Assembly (NCBI RefSeq): GCF_002505485.1
Contig: NZ_DAVG01000017.1
Location: 1 to 64,000 of the forward strand
Direction: 5' to 3'
DNA: 64,000 nucleotides
From: Methanosarcina sp. UBA5
Lineage (GTDB): Archaea > Halobacteriota > Methanosarcinia > Methanosarcinales > Methanosarcinaceae
The notes below the pieces were generated by a model. It had not been told where the DNA came from, ran no database searches, and saw only the letters and a list, made by a program, of their open reading frames with translations. Numbering within the stretch: the stretch's first letter is position 1; each line of letters starts with the position of its first letter. Made by a program: the position numbers and the translations under genes. Shown here in pieces: positions 35,221 through 44,420 of this stretch.

Positions 35221-36282
35221 TCCAGGCCCTCCTCATGCTGTAAAGCCATCTTTTCAGAGGTCTGGTTTTGAAATTCCAGGACTATTTTTGCCATTGTCAG
35301 GTGGAAGAACCTGTTCAAAGAGAGGTAGGTTGTAGTGTGTTTCTGTAGAGATCGGTATTTTCTTAAAGTTTTACCTATTATTGAGGGATCGAAACAATAA
35401 GATTCGGTCCTCTTAAATAGTTTAAGTGAGGTCATAACTCATCCTGGACAAAGCTTCTGAAAATACGCAGATTCAAGTATAGTTGCCTTGTTGCAGAATT
35501 AATTAGTCTGTCTATGCCGAACTGGTAGCTGCATATAATCTGCGGGTTAATTTGTGCGCATTCCTGCAGCACTCATTCGTTTTACGAAGCTTCACCCCGT
35601 TTACTAAAGGGTAAAAGAGGATTCAAACGAACCAAGAATCCTATGCAATCATGCAACAAAGCAAGTGAAACCAGATTCAGATAGTTATCTGATCACAGCT
35701 AATTTTATGTAATACAAAAATATTTATGTGCATATATAGATTTGCACTCTTTTTTATTTTAACAGGTTATTTTACATGAGGTCTAAAAAGCATTTAAGTA
35801 GATAAAATAGCCTCATTTTAGGCAAAAATATATATTAATAGGCCTAAAGCTAAAAGCGTAAATAAAATGGGTCATCTTTAGCTGAAAACTCTGGAAAAAC
35901 ATTAGATTTGCCCACGGGCTATTAAATTTGCAAATAAACAGGAATAAGCCTGAGATTGAACAGCTTACCGATCCAAAATGAATAATATGTGCAACAATAG
36001 CAAATTTAAAGTTTTCAAGTTTACAATAAATTTTCTCTACAATAAACGATCAAGGCTTTGCAATAAAAGATCATAGTCTACAATAAAAGATCAAGGGTTT
36101 GCCCATCCATTTTTTATGCAAGAAGCACCTTTACGTCTTAAAATGAACTTATTCCTTTACTCGTCTTTATTCACCTTTACTCATTTACCTGCATGCTGCT
36201 AAGCTATTCATATAAATCATTTGCATAGCTCTCTCTTCATAATTACAAAACCTTCCAGCCGGAAAGAAAAAACTGATCAAAA
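35221..36282. other. Long AT-rich intergenic region upstream of the U32 gene
   Basis: More than 1 kb between divergent genes. Only the degenerate 21-bp tandem repeat at 36040-36101 is notable. A 73-codon frame at 35214-35435 has no convincing start site or composition. Possible TATA of the U32 gene is CATATAAATC near 36209. Confidence 0.45.
36040..36101. repeat. Degenerate 21-bp tandem repeat, three units
   Basis: Units 36040-36060, 36061-36080 and 36081-36101 share CAATAAA(A/C)GATCA followed by variable GT-rich ends; another partial unit (ACAATAAATTTT) precedes at 36022. They lie about 180-240 bp upstream of the U32 gene. Confidence 0.5.
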
Positions 36283-38919
36283 ATGTCTACTAAAAATTAT
36301 ACCTGTCCTCCTAATTATACTCGTACTCCTCCTGAAGTTCTGGCTCCCGTAGGCGACGAAGAAGCCCTGCTTGCTGCAATTCGAGGAGGAGCTGATGCAG
36401 TCTATCTCGGGGTTGGCGAATTCAATGCCCGCCAGGGTGCAAAGAATTTCACTCTCGATGACCTTGATGCCGCCGTGAAACTGGCTCACTCGCATGGGGT
36501 TCTTGTTTATCTGGCCCTCAATATCCCGATCAAGCAAAAAGAGCTGCAGCACGCGCTTGAGATAGTAGATAGTGCATATGCAGCCGGAATCGATGCAGTT
36601 ATCTTCCAGGATCTGGGGCTTCTTAAGCTTTTAAAGGAAATCTATCCGGACCTTAAGCTTCACGCAAGCACCCAGACGACTATCCATAATAAAGAAGGAG
36701 TCGATTTTGTAGCAGGGCTGGGAGCAAAAAGAGTTATAGTTTCAAGGGAACTCACTGCGGCTGAGGTAAAGGACATAGTGGACCACTCAAACGCAGAAAT
36801 TGAAGTTTTCGTCCATGGAGCTCTTTGCTACTCCTATTCGGGTAAATGTCTTTTCAGCAGTTTACTGCATGGCAGAAGCGCAAACAGGGGAGCCTGCGCC
36901 CAGCCCTGCCGACGACGGTACAGATTCGTGGTAAACGGCAGGGAAGTTGACGAAAGGCACATTGGAGGCAGTTATCCCATAAGCTGTGCCGAACTTTCCA
37001 CACTTCCAGGGCTTGAGGAAATCATAAAAACCGGTGTTGTAAGCCTTAAAATTGAAGGACGGATGAAAAAGCCCGAGTACGTTACTGCAAGTGCCGCTGC
37101 CTATAAAGCTGCAGTCGAAGGAATTTGCGGCCCAGGAGATAATCCGACAAAAGATGAACTTGAAGCAAGGGAAGCCGAGCTTGCAAAACTCTTTTACAGA
37201 GGCTTTACAAGAGGCTTCATACTCGGAGAAAAAGGCGTATCCCATCCCAAATACAGTTCAAACTACGGGGCGTTCCTTGGAAAAGTCCTTGATATTTCCC
37301 GCTCAAAAGGGAACACGAAACTCATAGTTCGGCTGAATGAAGACATCCAGGTAAAAGACGGTATAAGTATTTTCACGCGGGAAAGAATGCTTGGCTCAGC
37401 AGTTACAGGCATAATCACGATCTCAGGCGAGCACATAAAAAGTGCAAAAAAAGGTGAAAAAGTAGGGCTTGAAATAAGCTCTAAGACCGGAAGAGCAGTC
37501 CAGAGAGGTGACGAACTCTACCTCACAACAGATACGCAGCTCCTCGACACCCTTCAAAAAACAAAACTGAAAACGCTTTCTGTAAGTCTGAAAGTAAGAG
37601 CCAGGAAAGGAGAGCGGTTTACGGTTGTGATTGGAGAGGAAAGTGAAAAGCTCAGAGATGCCGGGGAGAACAGAGATAAGGCTCTCGTTGTGGAATTCAC
37701 TGATGATTACGTCGTCCAGGAGGCCGAGAAAGCCCCAACAACGGTCGAGCAGATAAGAAAAGCAATGGAAAGCCTTGGGGATACTTCTTTTGAGGCTGCC
37801 TCTGTCGAGATCGAAGCGGATGGAAATATTTTCATTCCTGTTGGCGTGTTGAAGAACGCAAGGAGAAAGGCAGCAGACCTCCTGCTGGAAAAAATCCTCA
37901 GTGGAGATAAGAAAGAGCAGAGGCACCCGGATCTTGCAGATTTCAATTACCTGTGCAACTCTGAAAGCCGCGGCAGTGGAGCGAATGATCAAGATCAGCA
38001 ACCTCCAGCCGTAGGTGAGACCCTTAGTGAGATCCTTAGTGAGACCCTCAGTGGAACTCGGGGCAGAAATTCAGCTTCAAAGCGACTCCTTCTTAGTGTT
38101 GAAGTAAATGAAAGTTCTTCTCTCTTTGAGGCTGCCTTTGCCGGTGCAGATATTATCTATATTCCGGTTTCAAAGTTTGAAGAGCTGACCGCGCCTGAAA
38201 ATTCGGAAAAGCTTGAGGATTTGAAAGCCGAAAGGGTCGAACTTGTTTTCCGAGTTCCCCTGATAAATCACGATTATGAACTGGATGAACTCAAGCCCCT
38301 GCTGGAAAAAGTAAAAGCTACGGGCTTTGGAATAGCCTGTTCCGAGTTCGGGTCCGTACAGCTTGCAAAAGAGCTTTTCATACCCTTTTCCGCAGGAAAA
38401 GAGTTCAATATTTTCAACGCTTTTACAGCCAGCACGCTCTATCAGGCAGGAGCGTACAGAGCAACTCTTTCAAGCGAACTGAACCTGAGCGAGATAAAAA
38501 ATATCTGTGAGGCGCTTCAAACCTGCAAGGGCTCAGGACAGACCGAAATTTTTGTTTACGGCAGAGAAATTATGCTAATTACGGAAAATGACCTTTTAAA
38601 GCCCCTTATTGATAGAAGAATTGTAAGAACAGACAGCGAAGCGCTTCTCGTTGACCAGGAAGGTTCCGAGTTTCCAATAGAGCGTCTGGGGACCAGGACC
38701 TTGATTTATAACTCAAAAGTACTTGATATGTTGAAGTACGTCAAAAACCTGAAAGATTATGGTGTGGATGTGCTTCGTCTTGATCTTACATTCAATACCC
38801 AGGCTGAGATAAAAGAGATTATAAAGGCATACAAAGAAGCCCTTGCAGGAAAAGAAACCAGGCTGAAACCTGCAAGAGGGGTTGAGTATACGACAGGGCA
38901 TTATTTTAAGGGAGTTTAA
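36283..38919 (+). CDS. Peptidase U32 family protein with C-terminal DUF3656-type region
   Basis: 878 residues. The N-terminal half is U32: EVLAPVGDEEALLAAIRGGADAVYLG, HASTQTTIHN, and the signature EVFVHGALCYSYSGKCLFSS with Cys-rich CAQPCRRRYRF. Bacterial relatives (RlhA, TrhP) hydroxylate RNA with Fe-S clusters, and others were called collagenases; a methanogen RNA-hydroxylation role is possible but untested. A second, divergent U32-like half is visible after residue about 600 (LLLSVEVNESSSLFEAAFAGADIIYI ... FVYGREIMLITEND). So the protein looks like a tandem duplication with a decayed Cys set in the second copy. The ATG at 36283 has no Shine-Dalgarno. Confidence 0.88.
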   Translation: MSTKNYTCPPNYTRTPPEVLAPVGDEEALLAAIRGGADAVYLGVGEFNARQGAKNFTLDDLDAAVKLAHSHGVLVYLALNIPIKQKELQHALEIVDSAYAAGIDAVIFQDLGLLKLLKEIYPDLKLHASTQTTIHNKEGVDFVAGLGAKRVIVSRELTAAEVKDIVDHSNAEIEVFVHGALCYSYSGKCLFSSLLHGRSANRGACAQPCRRRYRFVVNGREVDERHIGGSYPISCAELSTLPGLEEIIKTGVVSLKIEGRMKKPEYVTASAAAYKAAVEGICGPGDNPTKDELEAREAELAKLFYRGFTRGFILGEKGVSHPKYSSNYGAFLGKVLDISRSKGNTKLIVRLNEDIQVKDGISIFTRERMLGSAVTGIITISGEHIKSAKKGEKVGLEISSKTGRAVQRGDELYLTTDTQLLDTLQKTKLKTLSVSLKVRARKGERFTVVIGEESEKLRDAGENRDKALVVEFTDDYVVQEAEKAPTTVEQIRKAMESLGDTSFEAASVEIEADGNIFIPVGVLKNARRKAADLLLEKILSGDKKEQRHPDLADFNYLCNSESRGSGANDQDQQPPAVGETLSEILSETLSGTRGRNSASKRLLLSVEVNESSSLFEAAFAGADIIYIPVSKFEELTAPENSEKLEDLKAERVELVFRVPLINHDYELDELKPLLEKVKATGFGIACSEFGSVQLAKELFIPFSAGKEFNIFNAFTASTLYQAGAYRATLSSELNLSEIKNICEALQTCKGSGQTEIFVYGREIMLITENDLLKPLIDRRIVRTDSEALLVDQEGSEFPIERLGTRTLIYNSKVLDMLKYVKNLKDYGVDVLRLDLTFNTQAEIKEIIKAYKEALAGKETRLKPARGVEYTTGHYFKGV

Positions 38920-39209
38920 GGGGAATTCCTTAAATTAAACTGATCAGAAGGTATTTTCCAGCACAAATGCAGTTAGAAAATATATTAAGAAAAATTAATA
39001 AAAAAGTTACCTATCAAAATAAATTGCAAGGAACCCTGTTACTTTATATATAAAAACCCAAGAATTTTTGTATAAATATTTTAAAAATTAAAAGTTGCCT
39101 GCTTTCCAGGCAACTGCTTAAGTCCTAAAAAAACATAAGGGTCATAATCTGCAAACAGACCTCAAGTTTATGTTTTTTAATGCAATGTAAAATTTACCCT
39201 TGCTCACAA
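38920..39209. other. Convergent intergenic region with terminator hairpin
   Basis: Between the U32 gene and the small secreted protein. The perfect hairpin at 39093-39115 is the only structure seen. Confidence 0.5.
39093..39115. terminator. Perfect 9-bp hairpin between convergent genes
   Basis: AGTTGCCTG (39093-39101) and CAGGCAACT (39107-39115) pair around loop CTTTC. A-rich DNA on the left and T/A-rich on the right allow use in both directions. Confidence 0.6.
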
Positions 39210-39608
39210 TTATTTAGTCATTACTACTAATCCGACAATCTTCTGTCCAGAGTACCAAACCTTAACCTGGAAGTTGTCAGGGTTAGCAAATGCATTTTGT
39301 ACAGAGGTTTCAATATTGCTGGCTGGGTTGGACAGATACCTCCAGTCATTATCTACATTGAGCCAAAGAGCTCTTGTGTTAGTGGAAGGATAGGCCTTCA
39401 GTTCAAGCCAGTACGCTGTTGCTACACCATTTGTCACAGCTGCTGTGGACACTGATTTTTCCACTACGGCTGGAGCTGTTGACTGCTGACTGCCTGAATC
39501 CAGAGCTACTCCCTGATCTTGAGAAGATGCAGCACTTAATACCGATGGGACCGCTGCCAGGATTAAACACATCATTAAACCTGCTATTATAAGCCGATTT
39601 TTTAACAT
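39210..39608 (-). CDS. Small secreted protein of unknown function
   Basis: 132 residues. A clear signal peptide (about 5-26, IIAGLMMCLILAAVPSVLSAA), then a Ser/Gln/Ala linker (27-60), then a compact mixed domain (60-132) rich in Trp, Tyr, Asn and Ser (YWLELKAYPSTNTRALWLNV, VKVWYSGQKIVGLVV). It resembles extracellular beta-sandwich proteins of Methanosarcina; the family cannot be named from sequence. GAGGTGTAAAAG upstream of the ATG is an excellent ribosome site. No operon partners. Confidence 0.78.
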   Translation of the reverse strand: MLKNRLIIAGLMMCLILAAVPSVLSAASSQDQGVALDSGSQQSTAPAVVEKSVSTAAVTNGVATAYWLELKAYPSTNTRALWLNVDNDWRYLSNPASNIETSVQNAFANPDNFQVKVWYSGQKIVGLVVMTK

Positions 39609-40347
39609 CTTTTACACCTCTAACTATTTTTATATACTGTTGTATTTTTCACACCTATCGTGCTATCATTTTTAGTTTTTTCTCGAGAATCTGCACGTAT
39701 CAAGAAAGAGATTCTTAAAATAAACCCCGAGAAATACGTAAAGTATTTTCAATACTTACCAACTCATATATTTATGGACCTTGTATATGATACTTTTGAC
39801 ATTATTTCCATATTTGTTCAACCAAGTGCCACGATCAAGTACACGGGAACTCATAAAAATTGGCATGATCAGATAGTTTAGTTCTTTAACTACTGCTTTT
39901 ATAATTCAGCCGGTAAATTCTAAAATTGATGGACATTTTAGTCAGGTAAATACCATATAACGGAGACTCGTTCAAAAAAAGATATCATGAGGGGACTGTA
40001 TTGGGACTGTATTACTATAATATAAATCAAGATAATTAAAAATGCATTGACAAGTCGAAAATGTCCTGAAAAGAAGTCAGGCAGTAAAGTGTACTGCGGC
40101 CAGTAAACTGAAGTTTTAAATGGACTACCCTGTGCAATAACGACTAAAATCATGGGTTCTTCGAACCTGTTCTATTTGGGCACCAGCTGGTTGTTCTATC
40201 TGGATTATGCATGTCTTTCCTAAAATGCCTGTTTATCCAGAATATGCCTGATAAATAACTCTAGAAACCATATCAATAAATAGCTTTAAATAATAAAAAC
40301 GAGTGCAGTTAAATATATATTCCATAAAAAATAAAATATAGACGCTC
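39609..40347. other. Intergenic region
   Basis: 740 bp between divergent genes. An open frame near 39660-39881 has a GTG start but no Shine-Dalgarno. A hairpin-like GGTTCTTCGAACC is at 40154-40166. A TATA element for the DUF460 gene is at 40311-40320. Confidence 0.45.
40311..40320 (+). promoter_or_regulatory. TATA box of the DUF460 gene
   Basis: AAATATATAT lies 32 bases before ATG 40348 with no Shine-Dalgarno between, so a leaderless or very short leader is likely. Confidence 0.5.
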
Positions 40348-42330
40348 ATGCAAAAAAGGATTATCTATGGAATTGATATTGCTCGGGGCTCTCCCAGGGC
40401 AAGGGAACTTCCCAGATACGCACTTGCTATCCTTAAGGACGGGGAAGTTTTCCACCAAAGTATGCTCCGTCGCCAGAAAATCTTTAATATGATCCAGAGG
40501 GAAAGGCCGGAGATAATAGCTGTTGACAATATTTTCGAGCTTGCTGCTGACCGAAGCGAGCTCCTATATCTTATGGAAAAGTTGCCTGAGGGTATTAAAC
40601 TTGTTCAGGTCACAGGTGGGCTGCATCCCGAACCGCTTGTCAGGCTTGCAAGGAAACACGGATTTTCTTTTGATCCCGAAAACCCAAATGATGAAGCTGA
40701 AGCATGTGCCCGCCTTGCAGATATGGGGATTGGTCATGAAGTTTCCCTTTTTGAAGATATTACAAAAATCAAAGTCAGTAGAGCCCGTTCACTGGGAAGA
40801 GGAGGCTGGAGCCAGAACCGATACCGCAGGAAGGTACACGGAGCTGTGCTGCAAAGGAGCAGGGAGATTGAGAATGTCCTGAAAGATCTTTCTCGGGAAA
40901 AAGGCATCAGGTTCGAAGCCGTAAACGTAAAAGGTTTCGGAGGCTATGTCAGATCTGAATTCACTGTATATGCAAAACGTGGAGAGATACCGATACATCC
41001 AATGGCAAGTAATGATGCTCAGGTAAGCGTAAGAAGTGTTGAACGCGATAAAATCCGATACGTTCCCCTTAAACCAAAGAACCCTAGACGTAAGTTTACA
41101 ATCGTTGGAATTGATCCTGGAACAACCGTGGGAATTGCGATTCTTTCTCTTGACGGAGAGCTTCTTTACTTGAAAAGCTCCAGGGGAATGGCTCCTGACG
41201 AAGTGGTCAAACTTATTGCCGAATACGGAAAACCTGCGGTTATCGCCAGCGACGTAACTCCAATGCCGGGTGCGGTTGAAAAAATCCGAAGAAGCTTCAA
41301 TGCTGTGCCTGCAAGTCCTGGAATCGAGGTTTCTGCCGAGGAAAAAATTGCGCTTGGAAAGACTTTTGGTTACTCGAACGACCACGAAAGGGATGCACTG
41401 ACTGCGGCTCTTCTTACCTACAGGAGTTACAAAAACATCTTTTCCCGGATTGAAAAGAAAGCTCCGCAGAATGCAGATCTTGAGCTGATAAAGTTTCATG
41501 TAATCCGTGGAGCTTCTATAGAGGCAGCAATTGAAAAAGTCCAGGCGCCAGGTGAACCTGAAAAACCGAGGCAAAGAGAGCATCCAGAAAAGCCGGAGGA
41601 CAGGCCAATTGATGAATCCCTCCTGAAAATGAGGGAGACTGTCCAGCGGCAGAGCGAGCAGATTCAGAACCTTCAGGAATATCTTGAGGAACTAAAGAAA
41701 GAACTGGTTGCAAAAGACCGGAAGATCTCAAAGCTTGAGTCAAGGCTGAACAACTTCAAAAGGGAAGCTTACAGCGAAATAAGAAAATCAAAAGAAATCA
41801 AAATTAGGGACGAAACCATTGAAAGCCTGAAAAAAGAGGTCAGCCATAAAAGCAAAACCGTAAAGGAGCTGCGGCGCAGAAGCAACAAGCTGCGTAAAAT
41901 CCAGAAGATGGAGGTCCGCGGCGAAGGTACGGCTGTCAAAGTTATTGCTGCCTTTACTAAAGAGTCCATTGCCGAAACAAAGGAAAAATACGGGCTTAAG
42001 ACAGGAGATGTAGTTTTCCTTGAAAATCCAAGTGGAGGCGGAACTGCAACTGCTCAGATTCTTGTAGAAGCCGGAATCCGTACCGTACTTATCCCTGAGG
42101 ATATCTCGCATGCAGCCGAAGAAACCTTCTTCAAAGGAGATGTGCCGGTCTTAAAGAATATCCCGCTTGAAAGGGCTGAAGACTTTGCAATGGCCAAACC
42201 CGAAATCCTCAAAGCCGCAATCGAGTCCTGGGAAAAAGAAGCCGACGAAAAACGCCACAAAGCCAAACAGGACGAACTACAGAGCCTCTTTGACGAATAT
42301 AAAAGTGAAAGACGCAGGGGCCTGGTTTAA
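40348..42330 (+). CDS. DUF460 protein: RNase H/RuvC-like fold with long coiled coil
   Basis: 660 residues, an archaeal family. The N-terminal half contains a RNase H-like region (IYGIDIARGSPRARELPRYALAIL) and a second one with FTIVGIDPGTTVGIAILSLDG (about 250-270), VIASDVTPMP and SNDHERDALTAALLTY, all in RuvC/YqgF-like order with acidic residues. A highly charged coiled coil spans about 420-540 (KMRETVQRQSEQIQNLQEYL). The C-terminal part (about 545-660) is alpha/beta. A nuclease or nucleic-acid structural role is inferred from the fold; biological function is unknown. UPF0280 follows on the same strand but has its own promoter. Confidence 0.85.
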   Translation: MQKRIIYGIDIARGSPRARELPRYALAILKDGEVFHQSMLRRQKIFNMIQRERPEIIAVDNIFELAADRSELLYLMEKLPEGIKLVQVTGGLHPEPLVRLARKHGFSFDPENPNDEAEACARLADMGIGHEVSLFEDITKIKVSRARSLGRGGWSQNRYRRKVHGAVLQRSREIENVLKDLSREKGIRFEAVNVKGFGGYVRSEFTVYAKRGEIPIHPMASNDAQVSVRSVERDKIRYVPLKPKNPRRKFTIVGIDPGTTVGIAILSLDGELLYLKSSRGMAPDEVVKLIAEYGKPAVIASDVTPMPGAVEKIRRSFNAVPASPGIEVSAEEKIALGKTFGYSNDHERDALTAALLTYRSYKNIFSRIEKKAPQNADLELIKFHVIRGASIEAAIEKVQAPGEPEKPRQREHPEKPEDRPIDESLLKMRETVQRQSEQIQNLQEYLEELKKELVAKDRKISKLESRLNNFKREAYSEIRKSKEIKIRDETIESLKKEVSHKSKTVKELRRRSNKLRKIQKMEVRGEGTAVKVIAAFTKESIAETKEKYGLKTGDVVFLENPSGGGTATAQILVEAGIRTVLIPEDISHAAEETFFKGDVPVLKNIPLERAEDFAMAKPEILKAAIESWEKEADEKRHKAKQDELQSLFDEYKSERRRGLV

Positions 42331-42433
42331 GAAAACTATGTTTAAATTCTATGGCTTCTCCAGATTTTTCTTTTGCAGATCACAACACTATTTTATAAAT
42401 CAGGTCACTTCAGCAAGGGTTACTGTTACTTGC

Positions 42434-42510
42434 CCCCTTAATCAGCCCTCTTGAGCGCAGCGAAAAGGGTACCGTGCTCCCGAAGTGGAATTCGGGAGAC
42501 AGAACTCGGG
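42434..42510 (-). repeat. Dispersed intergenic repeat, family B, copy 2
   Basis: Reverse complement of the copy at 28738-28808 (shared pieces include CCCTTTTCGCT and GCTCAAGAGGGCTGA). It sits between the DUF460 and UPF0280 genes and ends ten bases before the UPF0280 TATA element. Confidence 0.75.
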
Positions 42511-42519
42511 AAGCATCTC

Positions 42520-42528
42520 CTATTTAAG
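42520..42528 (+). promoter_or_regulatory. TATA box of the UPF0280 gene (leaderless)
   Basis: CTATTTAAG is centred 28 bases before ATG 42552; no Shine-Dalgarno is present. Confidence 0.55.
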
Positions 42529-42551
42529 CAATAAATCCTATCTGAATCAAC

Positions 42552-43313
42552 ATGCCAGATCCCATAAAAGAACCTGCTAAAGAACCTGCCAGTACTCCGA
42601 TTAAAGAGCATTTCCAGCTCAAGGAAACCATAGTTACCATTGCAGCCGATGACCAGGCCCATATCAAAGCCGCAAAAGAAGCGATCCGTATCCACAGGGC
42701 AGCCCTTGAGACTTACATTCTCTCCGATCCTTATTTTCAGCTTACTCTCGAACCCTACGAATGCCCGGAAAATGCCCCAGAAGTTGTAAGGAGAATGGTA
42801 AAAGCTGCAAACACTATGGGTATAGGCCCAATGAGTGCGGTTGCAGGCACAATTTCTGCCCTTGCGGTGGAAGCTATGGTTGAAGCCGGGGCCAGATATG
42901 CCATTGTTGATAATGGGGGAGATATCGCACTCATCAATGACAGGCCTGTTGTGGTTGGGATCTATGCAGGACAGTCACCTATTAAAAACCTGGGTCTGGT
43001 ATTCGAACCCAGAGACTCGATCACAGGCGTATGCACTTCAGCAGGGACAGTTGGTCCTTCAATCAGCTTCGGGATGGCGGATGCAGCTGCAATATTCTCG
43101 GATGACGTTTCCCTGGCGGATGCGGCTGCAACGGCTCTTGGAAATGAGGTAGGCATAGGAAAAGAATCTGTGGAGGCTTCTTTCAAAGCCGTAAAGGGAA
43201 TTCCAGGAATAAAAGGGGCACTTGTAATCCAGGGAGAATACATTGGCATGTGGGGGCAGGTGCCAAGGATTACAAGGGCAGATGTCAGATATGAGTATAT
43301 AACTAAAGCGTGA
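42552..43313 (+). CDS. UPF0280 family protein (ApbE-like fold)
   Basis: 253 residues, recognised by EAIRIHRAALETYILSDPYF, AKAANTMGIGPMSAVAGTISALAVE-like region (GIGPMSAVAGTIS), ARYAIVDNGGDIAL and TSAGTVGPSISFGMADAA. The fold is shared with ApbE-type flavin transferases; UPF0280 activity is unknown. Methanogens keep this gene, so a link to cofactor or flavin chemistry is possible. The first 20 residues (DPIKEPAKEPASTPIKEH) are a Pro/Lys/Glu repeat not part of the fold; a shorter start is not offered by an ATG nearby. The promoter is leaderless and follows directly after a family B repeat. Confidence 0.85.
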   Translation: MPDPIKEPAKEPASTPIKEHFQLKETIVTIAADDQAHIKAAKEAIRIHRAALETYILSDPYFQLTLEPYECPENAPEVVRRMVKAANTMGIGPMSAVAGTISALAVEAMVEAGARYAIVDNGGDIALINDRPVVVGIYAGQSPIKNLGLVFEPRDSITGVCTSAGTVGPSISFGMADAAAIFSDDVSLADAAATALGNEVGIGKESVEASFKAVKGIPGIKGALVIQGEYIGMWGQVPRITRADVRYEYITKA

Positions 43314-43806
43314 TTATCCAGCATTATAGGATATAGGGGCGTTGGAGTTTAGGATATATTCTATATACATTCTAAATTTTTAAAAATGTTTAAATTCAGG
43401 AATTTGGATTTGAGTTTGATTAATTAGTACTTTATTTTTGGAGAGGGTGACTGCCGGGAAATCGGGACATTATTAAGAATCGGGGCAAAAGTCTCAAGTT
43501 ACCCGGAAATATGAGATATAAATTGAATTCTTGGCCTTACTTTTAAAAAATTGAAAATTCTCGTACATATATTTTTCTGGCAAAATCGGGAAAAATTCAG
43601 TTAAAATCCGGCACGTAACAAATAATTTTAGCTCAAATATATAAAAATCCCGGAAGAAAAGACATTCTCACCATAAACTATTTATAGAATAGCTGGAATT
43701 AGAGGGTTGCACTGGTGTGAGAGGTGCTCCCTGAGGCAGCGGGGCAGCAGGGTAGCATGAAAAATCTCCAGGTGTAAAAAAGTAAAACGAAGGAATTAAA
43801 GCAACT
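43314..43806 (+). other. Intergenic leader region of the tRNA-Lys/rpo cluster
   Basis: About 490 bp. TATA-like CAAATATATAAAAATC lies at 43635-43650. A 16-nt sequence TACTTTATTTTTGGAG at 43428-43443 is repeated exactly at 43950-43965 before rpoH. A GC-rich hairpin (43726-43756) lies 50 bp upstream of the tRNA. No protein gene is seen. Confidence 0.5.
43726..43756 (+). other. GC-rich hairpin upstream of tRNA-Lys
   Basis: GCTCCCTG (43726-43733) pairs with CAGGGTAGC (43748-43756) with one bulged base; the loop is GGCAGCGGGGCAG-like. It is a GC island in AT-rich DNA and may be part of a tRNA precursor leader or an RNA gene. Confidence 0.4.
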
Positions 43807-43883
43807 GGGCCCGTAGCTCAGTCAGGCAGAGCGTCTGGCTTTTAACCAGACGGCCTAGGGTTCAAATCCCTACGGGCCCGCCA
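43807..43883 (+). tRNA. tRNA-Lys (anticodon TTT)
   Basis: Acceptor GGGCCCG (43807-43813) pairs with CGGGCCC (43873-43879); discriminator G and an encoded CCA follow. D arm has GTAGCTCAGTC, anticodon stem-loop TCTGGCTTTTAACCAGA with TTT in the loop, T arm AGGGTTCAAATCCCT. No intron. It lies 90 bp upstream of rpoH on the same strand. Confidence 0.97.
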
Positions 43884-43973
43884 TATTCTTAATTATACCC
43901 GGCGGAAAGGCCATCCACTGGAGAACTTAGGCCTGACAAATTTTTTGAATACTTTATTTTTGGAGGAAAGGAT

Positions 43974-44210
43974 TTGACAAAATTCAGCCTGCTCGACCAT
44001 GAGTCGGTCCCTAAACATGAAATCATGCCTGAAGGCGAGTTAAAGTCTGTTTTAAGCAAGTATTCCATTGAAAAGGAGCAACTTCCGAAAATCAAAGTGC
44101 AGGATCCTGTCAGTAAAGAAATAGGAGCTGTTGTCGGAGACGTAGTGAAAATCACAAGAAAAAGTCAAACTGCAGGGGAGGCAGAGTACTATAGACTTGT
44201 GATCGAGTAA
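43974..44210 (+). CDS. rpoH: DNA-directed RNA polymerase subunit H (Rpo5)
   Basis: 78 residues. Subunit H is the archaeal counterpart of the C-terminal domain of eukaryotic Rpb5 and sits near the downstream DNA cleft. SLLDHESVPKHEIM, KYSIEKEQLPKIKVQDPVSK and GDVVKITRKS are diagnostic. The start is TTG at 43974 with GGAGGAAAGGA five to twelve bases upstream; no in-frame ATG exists near. First gene of the rpoH-rpoB2-rpoB1-rpoA1-rpoA2 operon, 90 bp after tRNA-Lys. Confidence 0.95.
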   Translation: MTKFSLLDHESVPKHEIMPEGELKSVLSKYSIEKEQLPKIKVQDPVSKEIGAVVGDVVKITRKSQTAGEAEYYRLVIE

Positions 44211-44420
44211 GCGGAGGGGAGTAAACCGCTTGCAGGATCAAATTTTCTTCACGGAATTTCTTTTTGAATTCCATGCACCATCGTACGGCAAATTCAACAG
44301 TTGCGCATCGATCCAAGGATCAGAATCTCTTGATTTTCATTTTAATAAAGCAAAGAGGGTGCTATCATCGCGTTAGAAACAAGTATACTGTCGCAGGCTT
44401 ATTTTACACGGGACAAGATA

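Noticed and set aside
35214..35435. 73-codon open frame overlapping the MATE start on the same strand
   Set aside because: Composition is not protein-like, and it overlaps the strong MATE ribosome site.
39660..39881. 73-codon open frame with GTG start
   Set aside because: No ribosome site and no recognisable motif; some stretches look plausible, so it could be a relic.
40154..40166. GGTTCTTCGAACC hairpin, with a similar GGTTCTTCCGAACC at 5914
   Set aside because: Too short and A/T-flanked to support a repeat family.
44209..44231. AAGCGG/CCGCTT hairpin after rpoH
   Set aside because: Six-base stem with long loop inside an operon; not a convincing terminator.
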